This document shows positions 26,122 through 36,871 of a stretch of 64,000 nt of DNA, in pieces. The stretch lies in the NCBI RefSeq assembly GCF_013347965.1, contig NZ_CP048810.1:992001-1056000 (forward strand), given 5' to 3'. This DNA is from Pseudomonas bijieensis. Lineage in GTDB: Bacteria > Pseudomonadota > Gammaproteobacteria > Pseudomonadales > Pseudomonadaceae. Both the position numbers and the translations under genes were made by a program. How positions within the stretch are numbered: the stretch's first letter is position 1; each line of letters opens with the position of its first letter. Below the pieces are notes generated by a model. It saw nothing but the letters and a program-made list of their open reading frames with translations. It searched no databases and was not told where the DNA came from.

Positions 26122-27411
26122 ATGCTCGATCAGTTCGCGTTTGTGCTCCCCGGGGCCATGGCCCACGCCGGGCAACTTGACTCAGGCTTTGCCGCCAACG
26201 GCAAAGCCTGGATTCATTTCGAAGACAGCACCTCGAGCCTGACCACCGGGCTGACCCTCGACCACGCCGGACGAATTCTTGTGGCAGCCAGGATCGAGAC
26301 AGCCCGCGGCAGTCGGTTCGGGTTGGCGCGACTCAATCATGACGGCTTGCCTGACCCGGGCTTCGGTACCGACGGTTGCGTGATTGGCTCATTTGAAAAC
26401 GGCTTCGAAGCAACCGCAGGCCAAGTGATCGAGTTGCCCGACGGGCAGATCCTGCTGTCCGGCCTGCACTACGAAAACAACGACCACACCCTTCCTGCCC
26501 TGGCGCTGTTCGACCAGCAAGGTCGCGCCGTTCAAAGCTTCGGCAACGGCGGCCGGCACATCATCCGGCTTTGCGGCAATCTCTCCCAAGGCCTGCGCGA
26601 TCCGTGGCTGCCGCCCGGCGTGCCGGGGCTTGAAGCCTGCGACATGCAAGTGCAGGCCGATGGCCGGATCCTTGTGCTCGCCAACCACCACTACCAATTG
26701 TCCGATCATGTCGGCGTACTGATCCGCCTCTTGCCGGACGGAACATTGGATACCTCGTTCAACGGTCGCGGTTTCGTGATGGTCCGACGCTTATTGAAAA
26801 ATACCTGGCTCGGCTGCCTGGTGCTCCAGGCTGACGGTCATATTGTCGTCGGCGGTGCCATCGACTTGCCCCAGCATGGTTTGATTGCCCGCTATGACAG
26901 CAGTGGCAAACTCGATGACAGCTTCGGCGAGAACGGCTTCATGACAATTCTGGCGCAAGGTCACAGCGTAATGGTCAGCCAGATCGTTCAGGATGCGAAC
27001 GGTGATCTGCAAGTATTCGGCAGCAGCCGTGACCCGATGCATAGCCTGGCCCTGAAAGTGCGCCCGGACGGCAAGCCGGACCGTCACTGCAACCAGGGCC
27101 AGTGCCGGCTCATGGCGATCGGACGCAACACCAGTCAGTGGACCGCCGCTCAACTTCAGCCGGACGGAAAACTGGTGACCGCCGGTGCCACCATCGGCGG
27201 TATCGAGGCCGATTTCATACTTGCCCGGCACTTGCCGGATGCCAGCCTCGATCCGGATTTCGGCCAGGGCAAAGGCTGGGTTCGTACGCGACTCGGCTAC
27301 AGCCTGGACACCGCCACCGCCCTGGCGGTGCAGGCTGACGGCAGAATCCTGGTGGGCGGCTATTCGCTCCACGGTCGTTATCGAGCGGTGGTTGCGCGAT
27401 ATTGGGCCTGA
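26122..27411 (+). CDS. Delta-60 repeat protein
   Basis: 429 aa built of repeated beta units of the delta-60 type, seen as spaced D-x-x-F-G/N boxes: GQLDSGFAANGK, DGLPDPGFGTDGC, DGTLDTSFNGRGF, SGKLDDSFGENGF, DASLDPDFGQGKG, alternating with V-Q-x-D-G-R-I-L-V segments. This predicts a beta-propeller-like fold. No signal peptide is visible from ATG 26122 (RBS AAGGAGAGGCAGGC), which is unusual because many relatives are surface or secreted proteins. Function unknown. The gene stands between the 88-aa gene and nhaB. Confidence 0.8.
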   Translation: MLDQFAFVLPGAMAHAGQLDSGFAANGKAWIHFEDSTSSLTTGLTLDHAGRILVAARIETARGSRFGLARLNHDGLPDPGFGTDGCVIGSFENGFEATAGQVIELPDGQILLSGLHYENNDHTLPALALFDQQGRAVQSFGNGGRHIIRLCGNLSQGLRDPWLPPGVPGLEACDMQVQADGRILVLANHHYQLSDHVGVLIRLLPDGTLDTSFNGRGFVMVRRLLKNTWLGCLVLQADGHIVVGGAIDLPQHGLIARYDSSGKLDDSFGENGFMTILAQGHSVMVSQIVQDANGDLQVFGSSRDPMHSLALKVRPDGKPDRHCNQGQCRLMAIGRNTSQWTAAQLQPDGKLVTAGATIGGIEADFILARHLPDASLDPDFGQGKGWVRTRLGYSLDTATALAVQADGRILVGGYSLHGRYRAVVARYWA

Positions 27412-27506
27412 ACCGAATTATCCCGGGGGAACAGTATTTATTCCTACGCTTGATATTCCCCATCTCTTACGGCAAGTTGCGCGCTTCTAATTAAAAGGAG
27501 CAGCCG

Positions 27507-29009
27507 ATGTCCGGTCCAATGGCTCAGGCTTTCGCGCACAACTTTCTGGGGCACTCCCCACGCTGGTATAAGGCGTGCATCATCACTTTCCTGATCCTCA
27601 ATGCCGTGGTGCTGTGGACCCTGGGTCCGGTCATTGCCGGTTGGATGCTAGTGGTGGAGTTCATCTTCACCCTCGCCATGGCCCTTAAATGCTACCCGCT
27701 GATGCCTGGCGGCCTGTTGCTGGTCGAAGCCCTGGTGCTGGGCATGACCACCCCCAAAGCGCTGTATGACGAGCTGCTGCATAACTTCCCGGTCATCCTG
27801 CTGCTGATGTTCATGGTCGCCGGCATCTACTTCATGAAGGATCTGCTGCTGTTCCTGTTTTCACGCCTGCTCCTGGGCGTGCGTTCCAAGGCGCTGCTGG
27901 CCTTGATGTTCTGCTTTCTCTCGGCGTTCCTGTCGGCCTTCCTCGATGCCTTGACCGTCACGGCGGTGATCATCAGTGCGGCCGTGGGCTTCTATGCGGT
28001 GTATCACCGTGTGGCCTCGGGCAATGATCCACGCCTGGACAGCAACGTCGATGAAGACCACGAGCTGCCGTCGCACCATCATGAAGATCTCAACCAGTTT
28101 CGGGCGTTTCTACGCAGCCTGCTGATGCATGGCGCCGTAGGCACCGCGCTGGGCGGCGTATGTACCCTGGTGGGCGAACCGCAGAACCTGCTGATCGGCC
28201 ATGAGATGGGCTGGCATTTTGCAGATTTCTTCCTGAAAGTCGCGCCAGTGTCGTTGCCCGTGCTGGTGGCAGGGCTGGTGACCTGTGTGGCACTGGAAAA
28301 GCTGCGCTGGTTCGGTTACGGCACGCTGCTGCCGGACAACGTACGTACCGTACTGGCCGACTACGCCGAGCAGGACAATCGCGAACGCACAGCACGCCAA
28401 CGCGCCGCCCTGATCGTGCAGGGCATCGCTGCGTTGATCCTGATCGTCGGCCTAGCCCTGCACATCGCCGAAGTCGGCCTGATCGGCCTGATGGTCATCG
28501 TGTTGATTACCGCCTTCACGGGGATCACCGACGAGCACCGGCTCGGCAACGCGTTCAAGGACGCCATGCCCTTTACCGCACTGCTGGTGGTGTTCTTTGC
28601 GGTGGTAGCGGTCATTCATGACCAGCAACTGTTCACCCCGCTGATTCAATGGGTGCTCGCCCTGCCCGCCGATCAACAGCCAGGCATGCTCTTCATTGCC
28701 AACGGCCTGCTGTCAGCCATCAGCGACAACGTATTCGTGGCGACCATCTACATTACCGAAGTGAAGCAGGCCTTCGTCTCCGGCCACATGAGCCGTGAGC
28801 AGTTCGAGACCCTGGCAGTGGCCATCAACACCGGCACCAACCTGCCCAGCGTCGCCACGCCTAACGGCCAGGCCGCCTTCCTGTTCCTGCTGACCTCAGC
28901 GATTGCCCCGCTGATTCGCCTGTCCTATGGCCGGATGGTCTGGATGGCCCTGCCCTATACCGTGGTGATGGGTGGCCTGGGCTGGTATGCGGTGACGTAC
29001 TGGTTGTAG
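27507..29009 (+). CDS. nhaB: Na+/H+ antiporter NhaB
   Basis: 500-residue inner-membrane antiporter of the NhaB family that exports Na+ in exchange for protons. It starts [22 protein letters not shown] after a strong AAAGGAGCAGCCG. Hallmarks are the [27 protein letters not shown] segment, [16 protein letters not shown] and [45 protein letters not shown]. About a dozen hydrophobic helices and normal length. A REP cluster follows. Confidence 0.96.
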   Translation: MSGPMAQAFAHNFLGHSPRWYKACIITFLILNAVVLWTLGPVIAGWMLVVEFIFTLAMALKCYPLMPGGLLLVEALVLGMTTPKALYDELLHNFPVILLLMFMVAGIYFMKDLLLFLFSRLLLGVRSKALLALMFCFLSAFLSAFLDALTVTAVIISAAVGFYAVYHRVASGNDPRLDSNVDEDHELPSHHHEDLNQFRAFLRSLLMHGAVGTALGGVCTLVGEPQNLLIGHEMGWHFADFFLKVAPVSLPVLVAGLVTCVALEKLRWFGYGTLLPDNVRTVLADYAEQDNRERTARQRAALIVQGIAALILIVGLALHIAEVGLIGLMVIVLITAFTGITDEHRLGNAFKDAMPFTALLVVFFAVVAVIHDQQLFTPLIQWVLALPADQQPGMLFIANGLLSAISDNVFVATIYITEVKQAFVSGHMSREQFETLAVAINTGTNLPSVATPNGQAAFLFLLTSAIAPLIRLSYGRMVWMALPYTVVMGGLGWYAVTYWL

Positions 29010-29036
29010 AAAATATTGCTGAACAGAAGAAAAACC

Positions 29037-29152
29037 TGTGGCGAGGGGATCCTTCTGTGGGAGCAAGGCTTGCCCGCGATGAAGGCGATGCGGTCTCTCA
29101 GGAACCGAGGTGCCTGTTTCGCGAGCAAGCTTTGCTCCCACAGTGGGAATAA
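29037..29152. repeat. REP cluster after nhaB
   Basis: Contains GTGGCGAGGGGATCC, CTGTGGGAGCAAGGCTTGCCCGCGA and the inverted GCGAGCAAGCTTTGCTCCCACAG, so members of both REP families lie together between convergent genes. Confidence 0.75.
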
Positions 29153-29181
29153 ATTCCCGTTCCACCAAAGGCCTGGGCGGT

Positions 29182-30003
29182 CTACCGCGGCAGGATGTAC
29201 CGCTCGATCGCCAGGGCCGCACCGTCTTCGGTCACGGCGGCGGTCACGACATCCGCCTGACGCTTGATCGCCTCCTCCGCCTGCCCCATGGCAATCGACA
29301 AACCCGCACGATGAAACATCGCCGGGTCGTTGCCACCATCCCCCATGGCCGCCGTCTGCTCCAGCGGCACTTCCAGGAACGCCGCCAGGGTCGCCAGTGC
29401 TTCGCCCTTGTTGGCCTGCATCGCTGTCACATCCAGGTAGATCGGTTGTGAACGTGACACCTGGGCCTGGCCTTTGAGCAGCGGATGCAGCCGAGCCTCC
29501 AGTTCCACCAGCAGGTCCGTGTTGGCGCTGGTGGCGACAATCTTGTCGATACGTTCCAGATAGGGTTCGAAGCTGTCGACCTGCACCGGCGGATAACCCA
29601 GCCCGCGGGTTTCAACCGGCACCATCGGCCCGTTGGCGTCACGCACCAGCCAGTCGCCGTCGGCAAACACCCAGACCTCGATGCCAGGCTGATCGGCGTA
29701 CAGCGCCAAGGTGGCTAGCGCCGCCTCGGCAGGCAAGTAATGCACGGCGAGGAAACTGCCGTCGGGATGAACCAGCGTGCCGCCGTTGAACGCCGCGGTG
29801 GGCAGATCGACGCCCAAGGCCTCGATCTGCTGCAACATCGCCCGGGGCGGCCGCCCGGTGGCGAGGCTGAACAGCACGCCGGCCTCACGCAATGAACGAA
29901 CGGCTTCGATGGTGCGTTGGTTGAGACTGTGGTCAGGCAGCAGCAGCGTACCGTCCATGTCACTGAGCAAAAAGCGGATGGGGTGTTTCAGTTGATCACT
30001 CAT
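29182..30003 (-). CDS. HAD-superfamily (Cof-type) phosphatase
   Basis: 273 aa. HAD motif I is [13 protein letters not shown] with the nucleophile Asp and acid/base Asp; motif II is SLATGRPP; the C-terminal motif [14 protein letters not shown] binds Mg2+; a C2-type cap lies between (about residues 85-190). Relatives dephosphorylate sugar phosphates, flavin or nucleotide cofactors. The start overlaps the end of zwf by four bases, making it the third gene of a gnd-zwf operon, which points to a sugar phosphate substrate or repair of pathway side products. The exact substrate is unknown. Confidence 0.88.
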   Translation of the reverse strand: MSDQLKHPIRFLLSDMDGTLLLPDHSLNQRTIEAVRSLREAGVLFSLATGRPPRAMLQQIEALGVDLPTAAFNGGTLVHPDGSFLAVHYLPAEAALATLALYADQPGIEVWVFADGDWLVRDANGPMVPVETRGLGYPPVQVDSFEPYLERIDKIVATSANTDLLVELEARLHPLLKGQAQVSRSQPIYLDVTAMQANKGEALATLAAFLEVPLEQTAAMGDGGNDPAMFHRAGLSIAMGQAEEAIKRQADVVTAAVTEDGAALAIERYILPR

Positions 30004-31520
30004 CCGAGGCCGTGCCAGACGCGACCGTCGCGTATCAGCAGATCATCGGCGGCCGACGGGCCATCTTCACCGGCCTTGTAAGGCTGGACCGCTGCGTCCT
30101 GCTGCCAGGCATCAAGGAATGGCTGCACGGCGCGCCAGCCGTTTTCGATGTTGTCGGCGCGCTGGAACAAGGTCTGGTCACCGGTCAGGCAATCGTAGAT
30201 CAAGGTTTCGTAACCCGTGGACGGCTGCATTTCGAAGAAGTCCTTGTAGGCGAAGCCCAATTCGATATTGGCCATGTCGAGCGCCGGCCCCGGCCGTTTG
30301 GCCAGCAGGTCGAACCACATGCCTTCATTGGGCTGAATCTGGATTCTCAAGTATGTAGGTTGCAGTTCGTCGACTTCGGTGTCGCGAAACTGCGCGTAAG
30401 GCGCTGGCTTGAAGCAGATGACGATTTCCGTGTCGCGCACGCTCATGCGCTTGCCGGTACGCAGGTAAAACGGCACGCCGACCCAACGCCAGTTGTCGAT
30501 CATGACCTTCAGGGCGACGTAGGTCTCGGTGCTGCTGTCAGGCGCCACGTTGGCCTCCTGGCGATAGCCATTCACCGCCTTGCCGCCGACCTCACCAGCC
30601 GTGTACTGGCCCCGTATGGAGTTGGCGCGCGCCTGCTCCACCGACCAGGGCCGTATCGCCCCGACGACCTTGGCCTTTTCTCCGCGCACGGCGTCGGCAC
30701 CAAAGGCCGCTGGCGGCTCCATGGCCACCATCGCCAGCAGTTGGAAAAGATGATTGGGCACCATGTCCCGCAAGGCGCCGGTGTGTTCATAAAAGCTGCC
30801 ACGGGTTTCCACGCCGACGGTTTCGGCGGCGGTAATTTGTACGTGGTCGATGTAGTGGTTGTTCCAGAACGCTTCGAACAGGCTGTTGGAGAAACGGCTG
30901 ACCAGAATGTTCTGCACTGTTTCCTTACCCAGGTAATGGTCGATGCGATAGATCTGTTTCTCGCTCATGACCTTGAGCAGGCAGGCGTTCAGCGCTTCGG
31001 CGGTGTGCAGGTCGGAACCGAACGGTTTTTCGATCACCACGCGCCGAAAGGCCCCCTCCTGCTCCTGAAGCAGCCCGGCCGCACCGAGGCGGCTGACCAC
31101 TTCACTGAAAAAGCGCGGCGCGGTCGCCAGGTAGAAAACCGCGTTGCCGGTGCCGCTGGCGGCGATTTTCGCCGCCAGCGCCTGGTAGGTGCCGTCATCG
31201 AGGAAATCACCCTGGACGTAACTGATGCCCCGGGCCAGCTTGGCCCACAGCAGCGGGTCGAGCGCACGGTTGGCATCACCGCCCTTGCTCGCCGCTTCGT
31301 TACGGATGAAGTCCTCGAGTTTCTTGGCAAAATCCACATCGCTGATAGCGTTGTGGTCAACCCCGATGATGCGCAGCCCATCGTCCAGCAGACCGTCACG
31401 ACTGAGGTGGTAAAGCGCCGGCATCAGCAGACGCTTGACCAGATCGCCATGGGCGCCGAACAGGAACAGCGTGGTCGGCGGCGCGGGTTCTGCCTTGGAT
31501 TTGCTGCCGATCGAGGTCAT
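30000..31520 (-). CDS. zwf: Glucose-6-phosphate 1-dehydrogenase
   Basis: 506 aa, catalyses glucose-6-phosphate to 6-phosphogluconolactone with NAD(P)+, feeding the Entner-Doudoroff and pentose phosphate routes. The nucleotide loop is [13 protein letters not shown] (His where GASGDL is common), the active-site motif is [14 protein letters not shown], and [10 protein letters not shown] is conserved. It overlaps gnd upstream (ATGA) and the HAD gene downstream. Pseudomonads usually carry another zwf near edd/glk; this paralogue paired with gnd is a separate copy. Confidence 0.95.
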   Translation of the reverse strand: MTSIGSKSKAEPAPPTTLFLFGAHGDLVKRLLMPALYHLSRDGLLDDGLRIIGVDHNAISDVDFAKKLEDFIRNEAASKGGDANRALDPLLWAKLARGISYVQGDFLDDGTYQALAAKIAASGTGNAVFYLATAPRFFSEVVSRLGAAGLLQEQEGAFRRVVIEKPFGSDLHTAEALNACLLKVMSEKQIYRIDHYLGKETVQNILVSRFSNSLFEAFWNNHYIDHVQITAAETVGVETRGSFYEHTGALRDMVPNHLFQLLAMVAMEPPAAFGADAVRGEKAKVVGAIRPWSVEQARANSIRGQYTAGEVGGKAVNGYRQEANVAPDSSTETYVALKVMIDNWRWVGVPFYLRTGKRMSVRDTEIVICFKPAPYAQFRDTEVDELQPTYLRIQIQPNEGMWFDLLAKRPGPALDMANIELGFAYKDFFEMQPSTGYETLIYDCLTGDQTLFQRADNIENGWRAVQPFLDAWQQDAAVQPYKAGEDGPSAADDLLIRDGRVWHGLG

Positions 31521-32497
31521 TTTTTCGGTGTCTCCACGTGGCCGCCAAAGCCGAAGCGCATGGCCGAGAGCATTTTGTCACCGTACGTGCTTTGCTGGCG
31601 TGAGCGGAAACGGGCAAACAGCGAACTGGACAGGACCGGAACCGGCACCGCTTGCTCGATGGCGGCTTCGATGGTCCAGCGCCCTTCGCCGCTGTCGGCG
31701 ACTTCGCCGGAAAAACCGTCCAGTTTCGGATCGCTGGCCAGCGCATCGGCGGTCAAGTCCAGCAACCAGGACGACACCACGCTACCGCGACGCCAGACTT
31801 CGGCGATATCGGCCAGGTTCAGGTCGAAACGCTGCTCCGGTGGCAGGCTTTCGCTGGATTTGGTCTTGAGGATGTCAAAGCCCTCGGCAAAGGCCTGCAT
31901 CATTCCGTATTCGATCCCATTGTGGATCATCTTCACGAAATGCCCCGAGCCGGCCGGACCTGCATGGATATAGCCACGTTCGGCGCGGTCATCGTCGGAT
32001 TTGCGGTCACGGGTGCGCGGGATGTCGCCCATGCCCGGCGCCAGGCTATCGAACAACGGGTCCAGGCGCTGGACCACTTCGGCATCACCGCCAATCATCA
32101 TGCAGTAGCCGCGCTCCAAGCCCCAAACGCCGCCGGAGGTGCCGACGTCGATGTAGCTCAGGCCTTTTTCCGACAGGGCCTGAGCGCGACGGATGTCGTC
32201 CTTGTAGTACGTGTTGCCGCCATCAATGATCACGTCGCCTGGCTCAAGCAGTTCACTGAGGTCATTGATGGTGTCTTCGGTGGGTGCGCCGGCCGGCAGC
32301 ATGACCCAGACCGCCCGTGGCTTCTCCAGGCCGGCGACCAGCGCCGGCAGGTCCGCGACGCCTGTGGCGCCTTCCTGGCGCAGGTTTTCGACAAAAGCGG
32401 CATTGCGGTCATAAACGACGGTGGTGTGCCCATTGAGCATCAGGCGCCGCGCAATATTGCCGCCCATGCGGCCCAGTCCAATAATCCCGAGTTGCAT
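31517..32497 (-). CDS. gnd: 6-phosphogluconate dehydrogenase, decarboxylating (short form)
   Basis: 326 aa, the short GntZ/YqeC-type enzyme that oxidatively decarboxylates 6-phosphogluconate to ribulose-5-phosphate. The Rossmann motif [19 protein letters not shown] and VYDRN (NAD-type rather than NADP-type RT) are followed by [33 protein letters not shown] and [22 protein letters not shown]. First gene of a gnd-zwf-HAD operon with four-base overlaps. The promoter region upstream (32498-32771) is shared with a divergent small-protein gene. Confidence 0.95.
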   Translation of the reverse strand: MQLGIIGLGRMGGNIARRLMLNGHTTVVYDRNAAFVENLRQEGATGVADLPALVAGLEKPRAVWVMLPAGAPTEDTINDLSELLEPGDVIIDGGNTYYKDDIRRAQALSEKGLSYIDVGTSGGVWGLERGYCMMIGGDAEVVQRLDPLFDSLAPGMGDIPRTRDRKSDDDRAERGYIHAGPAGSGHFVKMIHNGIEYGMMQAFAEGFDILKTKSSESLPPEQRFDLNLADIAEVWRRGSVVSSWLLDLTADALASDPKLDGFSGEVADSGEGRWTIEAAIEQAVPVPVLSSSLFARFRSRQQSTYGDKMLSAMRFGFGGHVETPKK

Positions 32498-32708
32498 GTG
32501 CTGATGCTCCCTACTACAAATAAAGGTGTGTCAAAGATGAAACGCTATCGACTAGTGGAGGTTAGTCCAGAGCATTGCCGCATAGTTTCCGGGTAATTCG
32601 AGCGATCACAAGGGATAACGCTCACGATCCGGCCAAAGACACAGCGACCATGAAAAATAAAAAAGTTCCAATCACAAGCAAAAGAAATCAGAATCGGCGC
32701 CGATAGTA

Positions 32709-32738
32709 GAGGTGTCGACCAAATACTGGCGACATCTC
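32709..32738. promoter_or_regulatory. Near-perfect inverted repeat upstream of small coiled-coil gene
   Basis: GAGGTGTCG (32709-32717) and CGACATCTC (32730-32738) pair with one mismatch around 12 bases, extendable outward by TA/TA. It lies 33 bases before the 57-aa gene, a position that suits an operator. Regulator unknown. Confidence 0.45.
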
Positions 32739-32771
32739 TATAGTTGATGTACGCCATTTGCGAGGTGAGCA

Positions 32772-32945
32772 ATGGGCCCTGTCGTTACCGCACGTCCTCC
32801 CCAAACCCTTTATGTGACCATTCGTCGCGATGAATTGCGCCTACTCAAGGAAGAACGCGATCTGCTGCTCGATGAAGTGATGCAGTTGCGCATGCAACTG
32901 CAGCACGCACAACTGCCCCACCAAAGCCAGTCCCTGGCGCGGTAA
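32772..32945 (+). CDS. Small coiled-coil protein, 57 aa
   Basis: ATG 32772 follows GAGGTGAGCA, a strong ribosome-binding site. The protein reads MGPVVTARPPQTLYVTIRRDE and then a highly charged heptad-like helix (LRLLKEERDLLLDEVMQLRMQLQ), predicted to form a short coiled coil, with a polar tail. No signal peptide and no cysteine. It is divergent from gnd and has a palindrome upstream. I do not know its function; small helical proteins of this kind are often adaptors or regulators. Confidence 0.65.
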   Translation: MGPVVTARPPQTLYVTIRRDELRLLKEERDLLLDEVMQLRMQLQHAQLPHQSQSLAR

Positions 32946-33333
32946 GCGCCCCAGAGGCACAGCGCCAGCAAGTGACACTGGCATTCCGGTGTCACTCGCC
33001 TGTAGGCCCGCCATGCGTACTTGTGGCGAGGGTTCTATCCGCGGCAGCAAAGCTTGCCTGCGATAGCCGCCCGGCGGTCGAAAGGCTGAACTTGCGGCAT
33101 CGTTCATCGCGGGCCAGCCTTGCTCCCACAGGTCTTGCTCTCAGGTGAATACACGTCACAAATACCTCCCTCGCCTGGGTGCATTCGCGCCAAGTTACCG
33201 ATTTGTATCCGAAAAACTCACGAACTTTTCACAACCGCCTCGCAATACTCCCCGCCCTATAGGTTGTTCGGCGTAATGCCTGCGGTCGCCAATCCGGTGC
33301 CGGCAGCTTCGTCGATAAGGGCTGGAGCGCTTG
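32946..33333. other. Intergenic region with degenerate REPs
   Basis: The stretch 33021-33130 holds REP-family fragments (TTGTGGCGAGGG, GCAAAGCTTGCCTGCGATAG, GGGCCAGCCTTGCTCCCACAGG). The rest (33131-33333) has no ORF with a ribosome-binding site apart from the start region of the transferase gene. Confidence 0.55.
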
Positions 33334-35073
33334 ATGAGCTTGTTCAAACGCAGCAAAACGACTGCGAAAGGTTTCGACTGGGCCGGACTCGGCTGGCTGT
33401 TTCTGTTCTTCTGGTACTTTTCGGGCATCACCCAACTGCTCATTCTGCTGAGCGACACCTCCGGCTTCACCGGCTTTCGCCAAGCGTTCGTGATGAGCGC
33501 GGTATGGCTGGCGCCTATGCTGCTCTTCCCCGCCCGCACACGCTTGCTCGCCGCATTGATCGGCGTGGTGCTGTGGGCCTGCTCCATGGCCAGCCTGGGC
33601 TATTTCTTCATCTATCAGCAAGAATTTTCCCAGAGCGTCATTTTCATCATGTTCGAATCGAACGTGTCTGAAGCCGGTGAGTACCTGACCCAGTATTTTG
33701 CCTGGTGGATGGTGGCGGCGTTCCTGGCCCACACCGCCGTCGGCTATTGGCTCTGGACCCGCCTGCGCCCGGTGTACCTGCCCCGGGGCCAGGCCCTGGT
33801 CGCTGCGGTCGCCATTGTCCTGGCCGTGGTCGGCTATCCGCTGATCAAGCAGACCCAGCGTACCGGCAGCTTCGCCGGTGGCCTGGAGAAGTTCGAAGAT
33901 CGCATCGAGCCGGCGGTGCCGTGGCAGATGCTGGTGGCCTACCGTCGTTACGGTGAACAGCTGGAGAACATGCAAGGCATGTTGCACAGTGCCAGCAAGA
34001 TCGCGCCACTGCGCAACCTCAAGGATGCCATGGCCGGCCAGCCGGCGACCCTGGTACTGGTGATCGGTGAATCCACCAACCGTCAGCGCATGAGCCTCTA
34101 CGGTTACCCGAGGGAAACCACGCCGGAACTGGACAAGCTCAAGGACCAGCTTTCGGTGTTCGACAACGTCATCACTCCGCGCCCCTATACCATCGAAGCG
34201 TTGCAGCAGGTGCTGACGTTCGCCGACGAACAGAACCCGGACCTGTACCTGAGCACGCCGTCGCTGGTGAGCATGATGAAGCAGGCCGGCTACAAGACTT
34301 TCTGGATTACCAACCAGCAGACCATGACCAAGCGCAACACCATGCTTACGACCTTTTCCCAGCAGGCCGACGAGCAGGTGTACTTGAACAACAACCGTAA
34401 CCAGAATGCCGCGCAATACGATGGTGATGTGATCGAACCGTTCAACAAGGCCTTGGCCGACAGCGCTCCGCGCAAGCTCATCGTGGTGCACCTGCTCGGC
34501 ACCCACATGAGTTACCAGTATCGCTACCCGCCGACATTCAACAAGTTCACCGACCGTCAGGGCGTACCGGCGAGCTTGCGTGACGATCAGGTCCCGACCT
34601 ACAACAGCTACGATAACGCGGTGCTGTACAACGACTTCGTCGTGTCCAGCCTGATCAAGGATTACGCCAAGACCGACCCCAACGGTTTTCTGCTGTACCT
34701 GTCGGACCATGGTGAAGACGTGTTCGACTCGCCAGGTCACGGCACGCTGGGCCGTAACGAAGGCAAGCCGACCGCGCCGATGTACACCATCCCCTTCATG
34801 GCCTGGGCCTCGCCCAAGTGGCGCGAAAGCCATGACTGGAACTTTGCCGGCGACCTTTCACGGCCCTACAGCAGCTCGCACCTGATTCACACCTGGGCCG
34901 ACCTGGCGGGCTTGAGTTTTGATGAGCTGGACCGCAGCAAGAGCCTGGTCAGCGATGACTTCAAGGCCCGTCCGCTGCTGATCGGCAACCCCTATCAAGC
35001 CCCCCGCAAGGCCCTGATCGACTTCAGCCTGATGCAGCCCAAGGCGCCGTTGGCTGAAGTCGTGCAGAAATAA
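33334..35073 (+). CDS. Phosphoethanolamine transferase, CptA type
   Basis: 579 aa: about five N-terminal membrane helices (residues 15-165) and a periplasmic alkaline-phosphatase-like domain. Catalytic features are LVIGESTNRQRMSLYGYPRETTP (Thr as nucleophile), HLLGTHMSYQYRYP and LYLSDHGEDVFDSPGHGT (Asp/His zinc ligands). Compared with E. coli CptA (core heptose I modification) and EptA (lipid A), the N-terminus FWYFSGITQLLILL is closest to CptA in my recollection. ATG 33334 is preferred to the preceding TTG. It modifies LPS with phosphoethanolamine, altering charge and antimicrobial peptide sensitivity. Confidence 0.88.
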   Translation: MSLFKRSKTTAKGFDWAGLGWLFLFFWYFSGITQLLILLSDTSGFTGFRQAFVMSAVWLAPMLLFPARTRLLAALIGVVLWACSMASLGYFFIYQQEFSQSVIFIMFESNVSEAGEYLTQYFAWWMVAAFLAHTAVGYWLWTRLRPVYLPRGQALVAAVAIVLAVVGYPLIKQTQRTGSFAGGLEKFEDRIEPAVPWQMLVAYRRYGEQLENMQGMLHSASKIAPLRNLKDAMAGQPATLVLVIGESTNRQRMSLYGYPRETTPELDKLKDQLSVFDNVITPRPYTIEALQQVLTFADEQNPDLYLSTPSLVSMMKQAGYKTFWITNQQTMTKRNTMLTTFSQQADEQVYLNNNRNQNAAQYDGDVIEPFNKALADSAPRKLIVVHLLGTHMSYQYRYPPTFNKFTDRQGVPASLRDDQVPTYNSYDNAVLYNDFVVSSLIKDYAKTDPNGFLLYLSDHGEDVFDSPGHGTLGRNEGKPTAPMYTIPFMAWASPKWRESHDWNFAGDLSRPYSSSHLIHTWADLAGLSFDELDRSKSLVSDDFKARPLLIGNPYQAPRKALIDFSLMQPKAPLAEVVQK

Positions 35074-35097
35074 CCGGAACCGACCAGATGCCCGCTT

Positions 35098-35592
35098 TTA
35101 CAGGGGCTTGATCCAGAACTGCATCGTGCCATGGGCCGGGTCGAACATGCCGGCGGCAAAACCGAACTTGGTATAACTGCCTTGCGCCACGGCATTGCCC
35201 TCGAGCACTTCCAGGGTGATTTTGCAGCAGCCACGCTGACGGGCGATGTCCTCGACCTTCTGCAGCATCTTCTGGCTCAGGCCCAGGCCGCGAAACTCCT
35301 TCATGACTATCATGTCGTGGATATTCACCAGCGGCCGACAAGCGAAGGTTGAAAAACCCTCGAAACAATTGACCAACCCCGCCGGTTCGCCATTGACGAA
35401 AGCCAGCACACTAAAGGCATGGGGGCGCTTGGCCAGTTCTTCAGGAAGGTGCAGCAGCACCTCGGGAGGCAGTGAATGACCACCACCCATCGGGTCCTCG
35501 GCATAGCCATTGAGCACATGACAGATCGCTTCGGCGTGGACCGGGTTGGTGTAGCTGGCTTGCAGAACAAGAATGCCCTTGGCTTCTTCCAT
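35098..35592 (-). CDS. GNAT-family N-acetyltransferase
   Basis: About 164 aa from ATG 35592 (GTG 35607 is also possible). The acetyl-CoA site is IHDMIVMKEFRGLGLSQKMLQKVEDIARQRGCCKITLEV, with the R-G-x-G-x-S form of motif A, and the C-terminal strand SYTKFGFAAG is typical. The substrate is unknown. Convergent with the phosphoethanolamine transferase, 24 bases between stops. Confidence 0.85.
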   Translation of the reverse strand: MEEAKGILVLQASYTNPVHAEAICHVLNGYAEDPMGGGHSLPPEVLLHLPEELAKRPHAFSVLAFVNGEPAGLVNCFEGFSTFACRPLVNIHDMIVMKEFRGLGLSQKMLQKVEDIARQRGCCKITLEVLEGNAVAQGSYTKFGFAAGMFDPAHGTMQFWIKPL

Positions 35593-35648
35593 GACCTTCC
35601 ATCTCACTTCGGTAGTACCGGCGACTCGATGCCGCCGGCAAGATACAG

Positions 35649-36771
35649 TCAGCCTTGCTGACCAAAACGTTGCATTTGCATTTCCTGGAGGCGACTGAGA
35701 GTACGGCGAAACGGGAATTGCAGATAGCCCTGGGTGTACAACTCATCCATCGGTACCGCGGCCGACAGGTACAACGGCACCTTGCGGTCATAGCATTCGT
35801 CGACCAGGGCGATGAACCGCCGGACACCGTCGTCGTGGATCGACAGCTGCGGCAACTCGCGATCACCCGCCTCGACCCGCGCCACGCCGTCTTCCGTGCC
35901 ACGGGCGATGCGCCCTTCACGCTGTTCGGCACTCAGGCAAGGCACGTCACTGAGCAAGATAACGTTGAAGCGGTCACACAGGGCCATGAAATCAACGGCC
36001 GATAAAGGCTGCTCGCAAAGATCCGGATAACGGCTCCAGAGCACCGTGTCGCTGGCCCCGACCGGCTGGAGCCGGCGATGCCCCACTTCGATCGGCCCGC
36101 TGGCCAGTGCCTGGCCAACGGTCAACTGACCGAAAACCTCGCCCAACGGATCCGGTTGCCCGGGATCACGCAGCCAGTAGCGCTGCTGCAATCTGCCCGG
36201 ATGCTGGCGATGATCCTGCCATCCGTTTACCGGCACGACCTGCATGTGCTGCTTGATGGCCGTGATGGTCGACAGAAACCGCTCACGGTTGTGGCCGTTG
36301 GCATAGAGCTCTTCCGGCGGCAGGTTGGACGTGCTCACCACCACCATGCCCAGTTCGAACATCACCTGGAACAGGCGCCCGAGGATCATGGCGTCGCCAA
36401 TGTCGGTGACAAACAGCTCATCAAAACACAGCACCCGCACTTGCTGGCTCAACTCCCGGGCCAGGGCTTGCAAAGGATCCGGCGTGCCGGTGAGCTGGAA
36501 CGAACGCTGATGCACCCACGCCATGAAATGATGGAAGTGTTGGCGACGGGCCGGCACCTTGAGGCTTTCATAGAAACGGTCCATCAGCCAGGTCTTGCCG
36601 CGTCCCACCGGGCCCCATAGATAAACGCCCTTGATTGACTTGCGCCCCCTCGTGCAACGCCTTGTGGCATTGCTCCAGCGTCATGATGGCCAATTCCTGG
36701 GCCTCGTCCTGGACGAAGCCGTGGTGTTCGATGGCATGCTGCCAGGCACTCAAGGGGGAGTCGAAAGTCAT
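35649..36771 (-). pseudogene. zapE: ZapE / AFG1-type ATPase, one-base frameshift
   Basis: P-loop ATPase linked to cell division and Z-ring modulation under stress. The N-terminal frame (MTFDSPLSAWQHAIEHHGFVQ... CHKALHEG) breaks at a run of five G (complement of 36645-36649). Removing one G restores GRKSIKGVYLWGPVGRGKTWLMDRFYESL with the Walker A, then VLCFDELFVTDIGDAM (Walker B), STSNLPPEELYANGHNRERF and RRFIALVDECYDRKV. The repaired protein would be about 373 aa, a normal ZapE length. As written, translation yields only a fragment unless a start inside the second frame is used. The near-intact remainder argues for a recent event or a base-calling error. Confidence 0.88.
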
Positions 36772-36871
36772 ACGGCCCGGGTCCGGAAAACGAAGGTGGG
36801 GAGTATGCCATGACGGGCGACAGGCGAAACACTGCGCAGCGCTGTCTGGACCGGGGAGATGATGCCCCTCT

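Noticed and set aside
30012..31973. Long open frame on the plus strand opposite zwf and gnd (and similar ones opposite ybiT, vdh/ech and zapE)
   Set aside because: These are mirror frames of GC-rich genes with clear homology on the other strand; their translations show no family motif and no ribosome-binding site.
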